DNA of 64,000 nt from Pleurodeles waltl (GCF_031143425.1 NC_090440.1:1265777123-1265841122); one strand, 5' to 3'. Positions 13,278 through 25,639 are shown, numbered from the stretch's first letter. A program made the numbers and translations. Notes: a model not told the origin generated them from the sequence alone.

Positions 13278-14629
13278 TTTGTATCTGTTTGAATATCAGA
13301 AAAAAATTGCAGATGTTTCTTTTAATTTAATCGATTTTCATTTCACACTCTTTTTTATTTTATTTTGTTTTCTGCTTTTCTTCATTTGCTTTTTGAAGAA
13401 ACAGCAAGTTCAGTAGTGGAGTAAAATATTGAACTTTTATTGAGAGAATTCGCTACTTCAAGAGACAATATAGATTTGATTCAGGTGTAGGTTCAGCGGT
13501 ATTACACATTTCACATCTATTGTTGTCCGGGATTCCCAAGTTGTGTGCACTTCGGCTACTATGCATAGCTCTGTGGGGGGCTGTTGCACCGAAGAAGTTC
13601 TGTAGGCTCTGTAGATGGTAAGTGACCAGAAAGATTATTAGCTGTATTAAGGGGAAAGTGTGCCTTGATAGTTTTTATTTCTTCATCAAGCGTGGACACT
13701 ATAGCAGGAAATTCCTGCACTTTTTCAACAACGGGAGAGCAGGTGCAAAACTGGCTCTGGTTGTATTTTTGTATGCTAACAGCTGATGTTTTAATTTTGA
13801 CTGGCCCAATAATTATTTTATTGTTGAGTGCATATTCTCGAATCAAGTATCAAGTATCAATGGTGGTGGTACATTGTGCTAGAGATTCCAGTAAAGCAAT
13901 TTGTATGTTAAATTTGTTGGATTTAAATTATAGAGCTTCAGAGATAGAATCTAGTGTCTGCAATAAACAAAACCAGATATCGGGCTACATAACCCTGCTG
14001 TGTTCGCAATGGAACTGCACTCCTATGTAAGCATTATATGAAGTAATCTGGTTCCAGCACTCTGTCTCGCTATCGATTTTTTTTCCAAAAGATCAAGAGA
14101 GTGATCACTCACTGTGGCCCCTATACTCTTTTGGCAACTGCAGAGTATTAAAAACAATATTGAATGGTTCTTTAGGAACTGGGCTACCAGGGATGTTGGC
14201 AGAGAACTGCTTTTTGAAGGCGAGATACTTTTTACAGACAAGAGGGAAAGGATTTGCTTTACATCCATCATAGCCTCTCTATTTCTGGCAGACCAGGCTC
14301 TGGTTCAAATGCTTGAAGATCTTGAAGTAGATTTCGAGACAGAATACTTTCTTCAGTGTGAGTTTTACTAGTTTTCTTAATTCCTGAATTCATTTCCTCC
14401 TTAATAAACTGTGACTTGCCCAAGGAATCCAAATAGGGACAAGCAATGTACCGATGTCCCGAAAAGGTAGACAAATCGCCTTATTTCTGCAACTGTAGGT
14501 TGGTAGGCAATTGTTGGATTTAGTTATTATTTCTAGTTTGCTGTGCCTGGCAAATCGTTAGCCAGATTATGTTAAGTTTATCCCAAACCTATGATATTCA
14601 ACGTTTTTCTCTTTTTTGAAAGACATACA

Positions 14630-15172
14630 GGGACATATTTATGAGCCCCTAGCCCCACCTTGTGCCACATTTGCAGCATTTATTCTGACGCAAATGTGGC
14701 ATTAAGGTGGCATTTACCATGTACCATATTTACAAAGTGGTGCAGTGCTTGCATTTCACCACTTTGTAACCCGTTATGCCACATTTTGCCTGTGCCAGGC
14801 ATAATCTATGCTAGGGGGTGCGTTCCGGCACTGGGGGGGGCGTAAAAATGGCACAAAGGGATCTATGAGATTCCTTTGTGCCATTTTATCAGCGTGGTTT
14901 AGCTCCTCCTAAGTGCAGGTGTTGAAAGGAGGCTCCCATTGATTACAGTGGGCCTCTGGAATTCTTTTCAGGATTAGCTTCATAATTTGTGATGCAAGTC
15001 TTGCATAGTGGCTGACTAGTGTCACAAATTATGACGCTAGGCACCCTAACTACCGCCATGATGCACCATGTTATAAATACAGCACTACCATGGTGGAGTT
15101 AGGGGGGCGCTAAGGGGCACAAGAAAAGTGGTGCTGCACTAGATGCAGCACCACCTTTCATAAATATGCCCC
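14630..15172. mobile_element. MITE with 15-bp inverted ends and ACA duplication
   Basis: Left end GGGACATATTTATGA and right end TCATAAATATGCCCC are inverted repeats with one mismatch. ACA flanks both sides (14627-14629 and 15173-15175). Internal halves are themselves partly self-complementary ('ggcacaaagggatctatgagattcc' against 'ttcctttgtgcca'). The interior encodes nothing. The terminal motif GGGRCATATTTATGA recurs at 26319 and 50556, showing an abundant local family. Confidence 0.65.
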
Positions 15173-15175
15173 ACA

Positions 15176-16147
15176 GTTTTTAGAAGCTTTTTTTTAAGGG
15201 TCACTGCGTAGTTTAAATCTTTATGTGGAACGCAAGGAACAAAAATAGTATACAGGCACAGTCCTTTCAATTCCAAGATAACTTTAAATTGTAAGATCTT
15301 GATAAGGCCCAGTAAAAACACCCGTTATTCATCTGTAAAGCGAAGGTTTATGGGGAAGAGGAGCCCACCCGGGCCACAAGCCACAACCAAATCTATCTGG
15401 GCCGCTCCTATGCAGTGGGGCTTAACCACAATGCAGTGGAGACTAATCCACAGATAACCCCTCTTAGGTCTTGCAAAAGATGTAAAAGTCAGGATCTAGA
15501 CACAAGGCAACTGCACAAAAATAATATGGCCCCCGGGGGGAAGGAATAGTTGAATGGCAGCAGCCTTCTATGACCAAAGCAGATTAGGGCTATCAAGGTC
15601 TTAGCAAAAAGGAACCTACAGCACCTGTTGTGTTTGTATTTACTTGCTGAATGCAGCAAAGAAACCAAAAGGGTAGGGCCATGGCAGCTGATAGTGGACC
15701 CCACCCAGAAAAACACAAAACGGCAAGCTCCCGGATGTGTCCTAATACCACGTGACCCCAGCTACTCAGTTCCCAGTTTACAAAGTCTAGCCCCTGTCAA
15801 GCCTTACTCAAGAACTCCAACATCCAACTCCTGGCAATCGTAGATGCATTACAGCTGTAAGCAATGTTTGCAGCCCGTCATGGTTAGCCAGTAGTAGGGA
15901 CCCAAGCTTCAAGAGCAAGGAAACAGACACCAGGAGCTGGGAGCAGGGAACCCAGAGCAGAGGGCCCAGAGCAGCGTCCAGTGTCCTGCTGCAGGCTAAG
16001 AGCTGTGATTGTGCATCATGTGCCGTGGGTGTGAACAGCCTTCCAATTAGAGGACGGAACAGCTACCATCGGGGAGAATGAAGATACAGGTCAGTGAACC
16101 TGAGCCACAACTCGAAATGCCAACAGCATGAGCAGTAAATCAATGTA
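15176..16147. other. No gene; possible 5' part of the minus-strand LINE
   Basis: Near 15321-15139 a minus-strand open segment could be the start of the LINE's ORF1 separated from the rest by the MITE. Beyond 15.35 kb I see only unique-looking sequence with no recognisable motif. Confidence 0.35.
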
Positions 16148-16152
16148 CAGGT

Positions 16153-18137
16153 TGTTAGACATGGGGTCCTTGGTTGGCAGTCAGGTTATCCCCTGTCCAA
16201 TCAAGGACCCTCACTCTAGTCAGGGTAAGTCACACACAATACAAATTACCCTGTGCCCACCCTCTGGTAGCTTGGAACTGAACAGTCAGGCTTAACATAG
16301 AAGGCAATGTGTAAAGTATTTGTGCAATAAATCATGCAATAACACAGTATACCACCACAAACATACACCACACAGTGTTTAGAAAAATATATAATATTTA
16401 TCTGATGAGATGCAGGTCAATATGATTAAAATGCAATATGTATATGTTGAGATATCACTGTAAAAGTGATATAAAGTGTCTTTAGTTTTTTAAAAGCAAT
16501 GAATGTCTCTTTCAATCACAAAGTACCTGGTTTGCGTTCAAAATCTCCGCAAAGAACCGCAAAGGAGGAGATGTGTGGAAAACAGGGAGGTATGCATTGA
16601 TTTCTCGGTCCGCACACGGTGATGTGTCATTTATTTTTCACGCAGGGATGGCTGTGTGTCGATTTCCGGTACTCGGTGATGGGTCGTCTTTGGGTTGTGT
16701 TTTCAAACACCCCGGAGACGATGGATTTCCGGCGCTGACAGGACAAAGTCACAGGGGCTGCGTCAATCTGGTGGGCATTTGAGTAGAAATTTTTACTGCA
16801 CTGCAGGCGCTACATCGATTCCTCTCTGGAAGTCGGGCTGCATTGTTCCGGCTTGGCTGTGCATTGATCCAGTGGGCCATGCATCGCATTTCGGGTCGCT
16901 ACGCTGGCGCTGCATCCATCTTCTCATTGCAATGTCAGGCTGTGTTGTTCCGGTTCGACGTGCAGTAAATTTTTCATTGCAATGCAGGCTGTGCGTCGTT
17001 TCTAGCAGGCTGTGCGTCAATTTTCACCGCACAAGAAGTCCTTCTTGTAGAGATGAAGTCTTTTTGGTCCTGAGACTTCAGGGAACAGGAGGCAAGCTCT
17101 ATCCAAGCCCTTGGAGATCACTTCTCAGCACAGCCACAGAGCAGCAAGGCAGCAAGGCAACAGCAAGGCAGCTGTCCTTCACAGAAAGCAGTCAGCTGAG
17201 TCCCTTGGGCAGCCAGGCAGGACTTCTTGGCAGGGTGTGGGTTCTGGTTCAGGTTCTCTTCTCCAGGAAGTGTCTGAGTTGGTTGGGGCAGAGGCCCTGT
17301 TTAAATGCCCAAATGTGCCTTTGAAGTTGGGGATAGTTCAAAGAGTGGCTTAGAAGTGCACAAGGTCCTCTTTCAGTTCAATCCGGTCTGCCAGGGTCCC
17401 AGTAGGGGGTGTGGCAGTCCTTTGTGTGAGGGCATGCTACTGTCCTTTGACAAGTAAGTGGCAGGCCCTCCACCCTCCCATCCCAGGAAGACCCATTCAA
17501 AATGCAGATGTATGCAAGTGAGGCTAAGCATCCTGTGTTTGGGGTTTGTCTGAGTGAATGCACAGGGGAGCTGTCAACTGAACACAGTCAGACGTGGATT
17601 GTAAGGCACAGAGGGATTTAAGTGCAGAGAAATGCTCACTTTCTAAAAGTGACATTTCAAAAATAGTAATATTAAATCCAACGTCACAAGGCAGCAGGAT
17701 TTTGAATTACCATTCTGCCCATACGTTAGGGGTGACTTAAATGTAGAAATAGGGGAGTTTTAGGCTTGGCAAGTACTTTCAAATGCCAAGTCAAATTGGC
17801 AGTGAAACTGCACACACAGACCTTGCAATGGCAGGCCTGAGACAAGGTTAAGGAGCTACTTAAGTGGGTGACACTATCAGTGCTGCGGGCCCACTAGTAG
17901 CATTTATTCTACAGGCCCTGGGCACATATAGTGCACTTTACTTGGGACTTATAAGTAACTTAAAAAATCCAATTGGGTATGATCCAATGTTACCAAGGGA
18001 GAGAGCATGTGCACTTTAGCACTGGTTAGCAGTGGTAAAGTGTGCAGAGTCTTAAAACCAGCAAAAACAGTATCCAAAAGTGGAGGGAGGCAGGCAAAAA
18101 GTTAGGCGTGACCATCCTAAGGCTGTCAGGTCTAACA
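16153..18137 (-). mobile_element. LTR-like unit (solo LTR), copy 2, inverted
   Basis: The unit runs from TGTTAGACATGGGG to GGTCTAACA, so both ends are TGTTAG/CTAACA inverted hexamers. Flanks CAGGT (16148-16152) and CAGAT (18138-18142) look like a 5-bp target duplication with one change. A length of 1985 bp with no internal coding region suggests a solo LTR left after recombination between LTRs. An alternative is a non-autonomous DNA element. It is the reverse complement of the unit at 2347-4570 and lacks that copy's GC-rich MITE. Confidence 0.65.
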
Positions 18138-18142
18138 CAGAT

Positions 18143-18849
18143 CAATACTTTCTTTCACAGAAAAAAGAAGCATTATATTTCTAACTGTACACAAGCAAAG
18201 GTATCCAACATTCAGAAGCAATAACACAAACTACCTTGAAGTCTTAGCCATAGTAGTTGTTATGATATTCCTGCCCCTGCTTCCTTTGTGTAATGAGTAT
18301 GGGGTTATTCCCCACTCACTGGTGACCACATCCTGGAAATGCAAACAATAGGCATTTCTCAAGAGTTCTCCCTTTGGCTTTTTAGGAATTAGTCAAAAGT
18401 GTCTATGGTGCCACAGCACTTTTAGCAGCAAGACCCCTGGGTTTGCAGAAGGCCTAGTTTTAGTCTTATCCACTCTGGCAGTATAGCAGTGTTCAACGCT
18501 GCATTGTGTGCCCTCTGCTCGGGTGCTCATGAGTCTGCATCTTGTATGATGGTGAAGTTGGGCCACTTGCAGTATATGTGGCAGCACCCAGTGGTGCAGT
18601 CTGTCTCTGTCGAGCAGCGCTGCTGGTTTGTTTCAGTCACTGGCGTTGCTCTTGCTTGGCAGACACAAAGGTAAGTTGCTCTTCCCCCTCGCAGAGAGGG
18701 GATTGCTGGTGTGATCATCCCAACTTGGGCTCCAATGAGGGTAAGACATCCTTGGTGGCTTCTTGGTGGTCATAGAGGAATCCGTCAGGTGCAGATCTCA
18801 GAGTGTGGGCTCAACCTGTTGGTCACAGCAGTATTCCTTTGCTACAGAG
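18143..18849. other. No gene recognised
   Basis: Spacer between the LTR-like unit and the LINE. Short ORFs overlap on both strands (18393-18775) without any motif. I see no RNA gene or terminal repeat. Confidence 0.4.
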
Positions 18850-21520
18850 GATGACCCGACCGCTTGACCAAAGTGATACAAACAACCCCTAATGGGGTTG
18901 ACACAGTACTCACGATCCAGGTGCAGACTCTCCTATGGGACAAACACAGCATCTGCACCAGACGTAGCCATTGAGATACTCAGCGACTACAAATTGCTCT
19001 GCAAAGACCTGCCTCTCGTCCAGGTGGCAGGCTGTCCATCGTACACAAATCCTCCCTCCGCTTGACAATCAACCCAGATGAACACTCCCCCATCAAGGAG
19101 CACCTCCACTTCCATATACACGCCAAACCCATGTCAACCTTCCGCAGCACCCTCATCTACAGGCCACCCGGCTCTCATCCAGCCTTCATCGACTCCAAAA
19201 TCAACATTGTTTTGCTTCACTCTCCCTCCTCCTCAAACTACTTCCTCCTCGGTGACCTCAACTACCGCATTGACATTGGCAACAACACCAACACTGCTTC
19301 CCAGTTCGACAACCTCGCCACAATAGGACTAAAGCATCTGGTCACCTCACCAACACACATCGCTGGACACACGCTCAACGCCATCTTCTCCACCAGCAAC
19401 AATATCACTGTTGACAACACCTCCACACTTCACTGGATTGACCACCACTGTATCCATTACATCATCACCTCACTGACCATCCACCTCCACACACTCCGAG
19501 CCCCAAGCAGAAAATAGAACTGGATCACAGAGGAACAGCTCTCCAAAACCCTCAGTAAGTCCTCCCCGGACCCCAACCCCAGACGCTAACATCTCAGCAT
19601 GGAACTTCCACCAATGGATCTCGGATTGCGCCAACACCCTGGCACCTCTCCATAAGACCTCAGCGAAACACCACCTCAAGAAGGCCAGCTGGTTCTCCCC
19701 CGCACTACAGGACTCCAAGTGCACCTGCAGACGGCTAGAGAAAAGATGGAGGAACAGCAAGTCCTCAGAAGGGTTAAAGGCCTTCTATGCTGCCACCAAA
19801 TCCCACCATCACCTCATCAGAGTCACCAGGAAAGCCACCCTGAAGGACCGTATCAGCGCCACCGCTCACAACACCAAAGAGCTCTTCGCCGTGGTCAAAG
19901 AGTTTGCCAAACCCGGATCAAAAAAGGTAAGCATCCTTCCATCTCAAGACCTCTGCGAAAGGCTAGCCAACTTCTTCCAGCAAAAAATCAAATACATATA
20001 CGACAGCTTCGGATCCCGACCCATCCAGCCACCACAGACCCTGCGCCACTGGACAACCACCACCATAGATGAGACCCACACCATCATGAGCACCATCCAC
20101 TCCGGAGCCCCTGCAGACCCCTGTCCTCACCAGATTTTCAATGAGGCCAACACACCCATCACACACGAGCTCCAACTCACCCTCATCGAAAAAGCCTTCA
20201 ACGCTTAGCTCCGTAAGCATATCGAGGTCAACAACATCCTGGACACCTCCCAATCAGGCTTCAGGAGAAATCACAACATGGAGACTGTCCTCCTAGCTGC
20301 CACGGATGACATCTGCTCGCTCCTCGACCGTGACTATGCAGCAGCCCTCATTGTAATGGACCTATCAGCCACCTTTGACATGGTCTCACACCTCACCCTC
20401 TGTTCTAGGCTCCGTGCAGCCAGCATCCATGGAAAGGCCCTACAAATGATATGCTCCTTCCTGTCTGGCAGAACACAGAGAGTCAGACTACCGCCTTACC
20501 TGTCAGAACCTATAAAGATCAGCTGCGGAGTTCCACAGGGGTCCTTGATGAGCCTCACACTCTTCAACATCTATAACGCCCCGCTTGCATCCATCATCAG
20601 GGACCATGGGCTGAACATCCTCTCCTACGCCTACGTAACGCAGCTGATCATCTTACTGACTGAAAACCCCACCACGGCCAATAAGAATATCCACAACAGG
20701 ATAGAAGCCATCGCCACCTCAATGAAGACAGCTGCCTCAAGCTCAACTCTGATAAGATCGAGATCCTCATCCTGGGAACATTCACATCATCCTGGGACGA
20801 CTCATAGTGAGCATCAACCCTCGGCACATCTCACCCCAAAAAAACACGCACGCAACCTCTGCTTCATCCTGGGTTCATTGCTCACCATGACCCGCAAGTT
20901 CAACTCAGTCGCATCCTCCTGCTTGCACACACTTCTCCGGAAGATTTAAAAATGGATCCCAAAGGACTGCCGTAAAATTGTAACCCATGCCCAGGTTGCT
21001 AGCAGACACCCTTTATGCCGGTACCACCTAGAAGAACCTCAAGAATTACAGCACATCCAAAACACCTCTGCTAGACTAAGCCTGTACATTTCCCTCCGCG
21101 AACGTATTTCTAATCACCTAAGAGACCTCCACGGGCTTCCCATGAAGAGAAGAATGAACTTCATGTTCCTCGTCCACTCTTCCAAAACCCTCCACGACCT
21201 AGGACCTGCCAACCTCAACCACTGCATCACCTTCTAATCCCCCACCAGATCTCTCCACTCTGCTCAACAAGCACTAGCCACCATACCCTGCATACCAATG
21301 GCCTTGGCTGGTGGAAGATTCTTCACCTACCTGGCAGCAAAGAGCTGGAACACCCTGCCACTGCACCTCAGACAGTCACCATCACTACCTCAATTCAGGA
21401 AGGAACTTAAAACCTGGCTCTTTAACTGAAGGTCAGAGGACAAAACCCTTCAACGCCTTGAGACCCTTACAAATGAGTAGATGCACTTTATTAACCCTGA
21501 TTTGATTTGATTTGATGGGA
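18850..21520 (+). pseudogene. Decayed L2/CR1-like LINE (endonuclease-RT)
   Basis: Plus-strand remnants occur in the usual order. The endonuclease segment (about 18.9-19.5 kb) shows 'YRPPGSHPAF', 'LGDLNYRI', 'SPTHIAGHTLNAIF' and 'WIDHH', where the family normally has DHH/DHY catalytic motifs. A linker follows. RT (about 20.2-20.95 kb) shows 'LDLSATFDMVSH'-like, 'FLSGRTQRV' and 'CGVPQGS', but the catalytic YADD box reads YAYV, so it is inactive. The C-terminal segment 'LKTWLFN' at about 21.4 kb is typical of L2/CR1 proteins. The 3' end is a short TTTGA microsatellite (21498-21517), as these LINEs end in simple repeats rather than poly(A). Multiple stops and frame changes interrupt it, and the 5' part is missing. 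Confidence 0.75.
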
Positions 21521-21522
21521 TC

Positions 21523-22324
21523 ACTCCTTATGGGAGCCACTCTGACAAACAGGCAGTCATAAGTCCCACCCTTCCTGGCCCAAAATCAGTTCACCATGAC
21601 TCCCCTCTGACATATGCGGTCACTTCAGCATGGCAGTGCAGACTGGTACTTCCTGCACAGCACTTTCAATATGGCTCATGACAAGGCGGCCCTCTCCTGG
21701 CATAGGAGGTGTCACAGAGCCAATACGGCACAGGGCAATGGCCCAATTCCTGCACAGCCTCACACCACACTCAGAGAATCCTGGTACAGGGCTTCCCACT
21801 GGATCTCACTCCTTCAAACACTCTCCTCTTTCTCACAGAACACATTGGTTTTGGCAATCAGGAGGCGATGGTGCTTCAAGCTCCAGGGCAGGTAATCTTA
21901 GTGTCAAATACAAATAATAATAGTGGAACACTCAAAATTCTTTTTTTTTAACTCATTGATATGTTACTTAGTGGAACATCAGGAGAAATGTAATAGATTA
22001 ATGCATGAAGTAGGAAGGAGGGGAAGCCAAGCATGAAGACATTAAATAAGGAACCATATGGGTGTCCACATTCTTTTGATCATTGTCATCTTTAACAATA
22101 ATAATCTATTTCTATATATTAAAAAAAGCAACGTACAACTCATCAAATCCATACTTCATAGAATCACATAAAAAAACAACAACAAACTAATTCACTTATA
22201 GAAATAAACCAAAAAAACATTTATCTAACATTCCAATGTCAGTAGAGCTCAAATATCCAATTTGTATGGCACATTATCCTATAATAGTAAGATACAGTTC
22301 ATATGATATTAATCCAGATGTTTA
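21523..22324. other. No gene recognised
   Basis: Contains overlapping short ORFs (21614-21951) without motifs, then AT-rich DNA up to the hammerhead-like region. I see no terminal repeats or RNA genes. Confidence 0.35.
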
Positions 22325-22436
22325 GTCCTTATTGGTTCTCAACTGATGGAGATAAATTTCAGCCCGTACAGTGTTTTGGCCAGTCCTCATGGATCCTCAA
22401 CCAATAGAGGTGAGATTCATCCCATATGATGTAGTA

Positions 22437-22477
22437 GCCGACACGTGTTTCATCCCACTCCGGGACTTTATCACGGC
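22437..22477 (-). ncRNA. Degenerate hammerhead ribozyme motif
   Basis: On the minus strand the order is: stem I strand GCC; a box GTGATAA (a functional core would be CTGANGA); stem II strands GTCCC and GGGAT; GAAA; a CACGTG self-complementary stem III; the cleavage triplet GTC; then GGC closing stem I. Two core bases differ from those required for catalysis, so this copy should be dead. Minimal hammerheads of this layout are known in the pseudo-LTRs of Penelope-like elements. Two ~65-bp tandem segments just upstream (22331-22440) may be part of the same pseudo-LTR remnant. Confidence 0.45.
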
Positions 22478-22480
22478 TTA

Positions 22481-23697
22481 TATTCTGTTCGTGAAAAAAA
22501 CTCCAAATCTCAGATTCAATAGAGTCCAACTCTCATTATTGGTTTATTGGTTTGTTTTACAATGTCCTGGTTTAAATCTTTATCATCTTTTTGTTCACCC
22601 GTATTTCAAGTTTTCAGACTCCCAATGCCGGTCTGTACATCGCATATGATAACGCGTATATATCTGATCTGATGCCTCATAAACAGTGTTTAGTGTATCC
22701 AAACAAAGTAATCTTAGTGTCCTGGATAGTGTCCCCTCACCTAGCAGGGAAACTAGCACGCCTTGGCCCCCAGTCGTGGTACAGGCAGAAGTTTTTGTAG
22801 AGCTTCTCCTTCTCACACAGCCCATCTGGCTGCTTGACAGATGTCAAATTTACAGGGACTCAACCTCCCCTTCCTATAGTTCTTTTTCAGCATCTGAATC
22901 TTTGAGGTTTGTTTAGGTTGGAGTTCTGCTTCTTTTGAAGTGGACACTTCTTTTTTCTTTCTTATGAAAGAATTCTGTCACAGCAGGCAAGAATCTGAAG
23001 CTGATTGTCCCACAACACCATTCATGGGAGTGAACAGATTTCACACCTGGATGCAAGCTCGAGTGATATGTGCATCAAACCGTAATCCCAGCCGCCCTAC
23101 TCTTTATGATTAATTCTCAGCCTCATCCCTCTTCCCGAGATGTGTCTAAGCCCATTCCTTGTGATCTAGCACTGAATCAAAGAGTAGTCTTTTCAAGTGT
23201 AAAGGAGTATCTTCCTTTTTCCTCCAGTGTGTCCCCCACCCATCTCCCAGCAATGCAGGAATACACAAATCTGACTGAGAGGAATTTTTACTGTCCTTCT
23301 GTCTTCACCAGGAAGGCCTGGGCTTCCCAATATGAACCTAAAGTCCTACATATTATGTACCATGGAGGCACCCTTACTTAGTGTACATTCAAAGAACACA
23401 TTCTGACCAGCACTAGTACCTCCATTCATTGTACCATTACATGTACCCAAGCATTCAGTGAACACACTCAATCTGCATGCACGGTTTAGGATTGAGGCTT
23501 TTATAGATTTAACCATGGTCTGTTATTTACAAACACACACATACTCCCAGCACACACACTGTGCACTCTTACAACACTTCACCCTTCTTGTATTGTACTT
23601 CACGCAAGCACACATATGTACCTTGCACAAGCTTTCACTGTGCAGGCACTGCACAACACTACATGTTTCATGTTATGTATTTCTCACACTTAGGGCA
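22481..23697. other. No gene recognised
   Basis: No conserved motif in any short ORF here. Part of 22480-22700 may belong to the same Penelope pseudo-LTR remnant as the hammerhead-like motif. CA-rich patches occur at 23530-23620. Confidence 0.35.
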
Positions 23698-24200
23698 GCA
23701 ACACCCAAAGTAATGGATGGAACGCTTGAATTAATCTCAGTCACTGGTAATTGCTTAGGGCACCATCCCAATCCATCATTTTTCTCACACCATGCCATCT
23801 CAGTTTGGACCCAGCCATACGCAAATGAGCCTTGACCCTGCTTCAGTGGAAACAGTACAGCCCGACCTACCAAGCCATGTCCTCCCTGAACCACAAAACA
23901 CGCACTGGAACACAAAGATGTATGTCCCATGAACACAGTCTCACTGGAACCAAGTTGTGCCCTGCTGATGAGCCCATAACTAGGGTGAAACCGGCCATGG
24001 GTTGCTTGTGTTCCAGTTTATAACGGACTTGGAATGGTAGTTCGGGCTGGCCTGTTCCAATTGGAGCAGGGCAAAACTGAGGTGGCATGTGTGCAAAATA
24101 ACAAAAGACTGGGATGTGGGCAAAGTAATTTCCAATGGCTGAGATTAATTTAAGCATTCCATACATCACTTTTTGGTATACTTCAGTTTGTCGCCTTAAG
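23698..24200. mobile_element. Foldback repeat, copy 2
   Basis: The left arm (about 23700-23787) and right arm (about 24090-24182) are inverted copies at roughly 75%, sharing 'gagattaatt', 'gcattcca/tggatgga' and 'aatccatcattttt' phrases. The centre shares 'tttggacccagccata' and 'cttgaccctgct' with the foldback at 1428-1970. No coding capacity. Confidence 0.5.
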
Positions 24201-24487
24201 TGGCATAGGTATTCCCAGAAGGAACACCTTCCTGCAACTAAACAATCGTTCACTGCATTTTGCTCTTTCTATGGGTGCTGAATTCTGCAGCAGACATGGA
24301 AAAAGCAAAAACATAGAGAAATGAAGTATTTCTCCTTGTTGCGCCATGTTAACATTAGTTTTTTGTGCTGCCTCAGATTTATGATTCCTTGTAAATCTGG
24401 GGCACCATCAAAAGCAATGGGTGTTGCGGTGGAACAGCTGTAGCAACACTCATTGCACGCCCCTCTGCAACAGAAAACTAAGTCAGA

Positions 24488-24619
24488 GGGGCTCAAATTT
24501 ACTAGGGCCCCCCAAAAAGTGGCTTAGCTCCAAATTGTAAATATGGTGCAGTGCACAACACCACTGGAGTATCACAAAAGTGACACTGGTGGTGCTAGGG
24601 GCTTGTAAATATGCCCCCC
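24488..24619. mobile_element. Short MITE
   Basis: The ends are inverted: GGGGCTCAAATTTACTAG on the left and the complement of GGGGGCATATTTACAAG on the right. At 132 bp it is a small relative of the GGGRCATATTTA family. Confidence 0.4.
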
Positions 24620-25284
24620 AATGTATCTTACTAACATCACCAAGAAACACAACCATGACGTCAGTTAAAGATAAGAAAAGTGATTGCAAGGAAATCTTCA
24701 GAACAGAAATCATATAAAAGGCTAAACTTTATAGAGGATCTTACCGGCAGAAAATTCCCAGGTCTAAATATGAGGACCCCTTAAAAAATAAAGACCACCA
24801 CACAAAGCTTTCTTCCTAGGGGGGAGGCACAAATCTTAAAATAGTCACCACATTCACTTTGTGCAGAGTAGCACCAACACAGACAACCTTGCAACATTGT
24901 GCAAGGGTGCTGCATTAAAGGTAGAATTGTTTTGTGCAGGATGGGACACCTTTTTGCACAAAACAATCTTTAGAATAATATTCTTATTTTTATGTGTGAT
25001 GTGTAAATGAATCATTGTGTGAAAGACACTTGTGCCGAAAGCGCTTACATAAACTTCAACCTCGCAGCTATGAGCGCATGAAATATGCAGAATGTGCTCT
25101 CACATAAATAGGCAACATTTCTAAAACTTACATGAGTTTATGCATAATCAAACTGAAATACATCTCTGGTGGCTAGTGTTAAGAAATTATTCAAGAGATG
25201 CATTTTGCATTTTAAAAAAAACAAAAGAGAAACCTGTATTACACATGCATATGGCTATTTTGTTTATTCCAGCCTGCTCTTGCC
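24620..25284. other. No gene recognised
   Basis: AT-rich spacer. A weak inverted pairing around a 'ggacacctttttgcacaaaacaat' phrase, which recurs in similar form near 26500, suggests MITE debris. Confidence 0.3.
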
Positions 25285-25630
25285 TAACATAGCCTTAGAA
25301 CCTGCTGTAGCGGGCTCTACCGGACATTAAAGGCCCGCTCCCGCGTTAACAAGGGAGAGGGCCTTTAATGGCCAGTAGAGCCTGCTACGGCGGGTTCTAA
25401 GGCTATTAGAACATTTTGCCACTCGGGGGCAGAATGTTCTATTAAATAAGCAAATTCCTCACGAAGCCCGAGGGGATTAAAATCCCCTCAGGCTCCGTGA
25501 GGCTTTGTTCACAGCTCTTGGTGTGAACAAAGAGAATATTGGAATGTTGGCTCCAGGCTTTTACCGGCCAGTAAAAGCCCGGAGCACTCCATTGTCTGCA
25601 ATGGAAATGCGAACATTCCAATGTTCTAAT
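25285..25630. repeat. Chain of hairpins (multi-stem foldback element)
   Basis: At least five separate stem-loops lie end to end. 25288-25405 is a long hairpin, with 'agccttagaacc' pairing with 'ggttctaaggct' and 'taaaggcccgctcc/ggagagggccttta'. 25407-25442 pairs TAGAACATT with AATGTTCTA. 25459-25502 pairs CTCACG...CGTGAG through GGGGATT/AATCCCC. 25505-25530 pairs TTGTTCACA with TGTGAACAA. 25533-25625 is an outer stem, ATTGGAATGTT/AACATTCCAAT, around an inner 'ggcttttac/gtaaaagcc' stem. There is no coding capacity and no flanking duplication that I can define. Confidence 0.6.
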
Positions 25631-25639
25631 ATACCCTGT

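Larger units (their letters stand above)
8095..14600 (-). pseudogene. Decayed non-LTR retrotransposon (LINE), minus strand
   Basis: Read on the minus strand, this region carries the parts of an autonomous LINE in order, all full of stops and frameshifts. ORF1-like pieces lie at 14474-13559, 12573-12274 and 11699-11472. Endonuclease-like remnants lie around 11.1-10.3 kb. A charged linker segment (10214-9981) follows. Reverse transcriptase lies around 9.7-8.9 kb, where 'NQTGFRP', 'VDFSKTFNHAN' and a decayed 'YADD' region are readable in different frames. The C-terminal segment near 8319-8095 has a 'CRLCHLQEES...C' zinc-knuckle-like motif. Three MITEs (11756, 12758, 14630) interrupt it. Part of ORF1 may continue past the last MITE to about 15.3 kb. 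Clade is uncertain. It is old and cannot be functional. Confidence 0.6.

Noticed and set aside
18850..21520. Active LINE
   Set aside because: The RT catalytic box is YAYV instead of YADD and there are many stops and frame changes.
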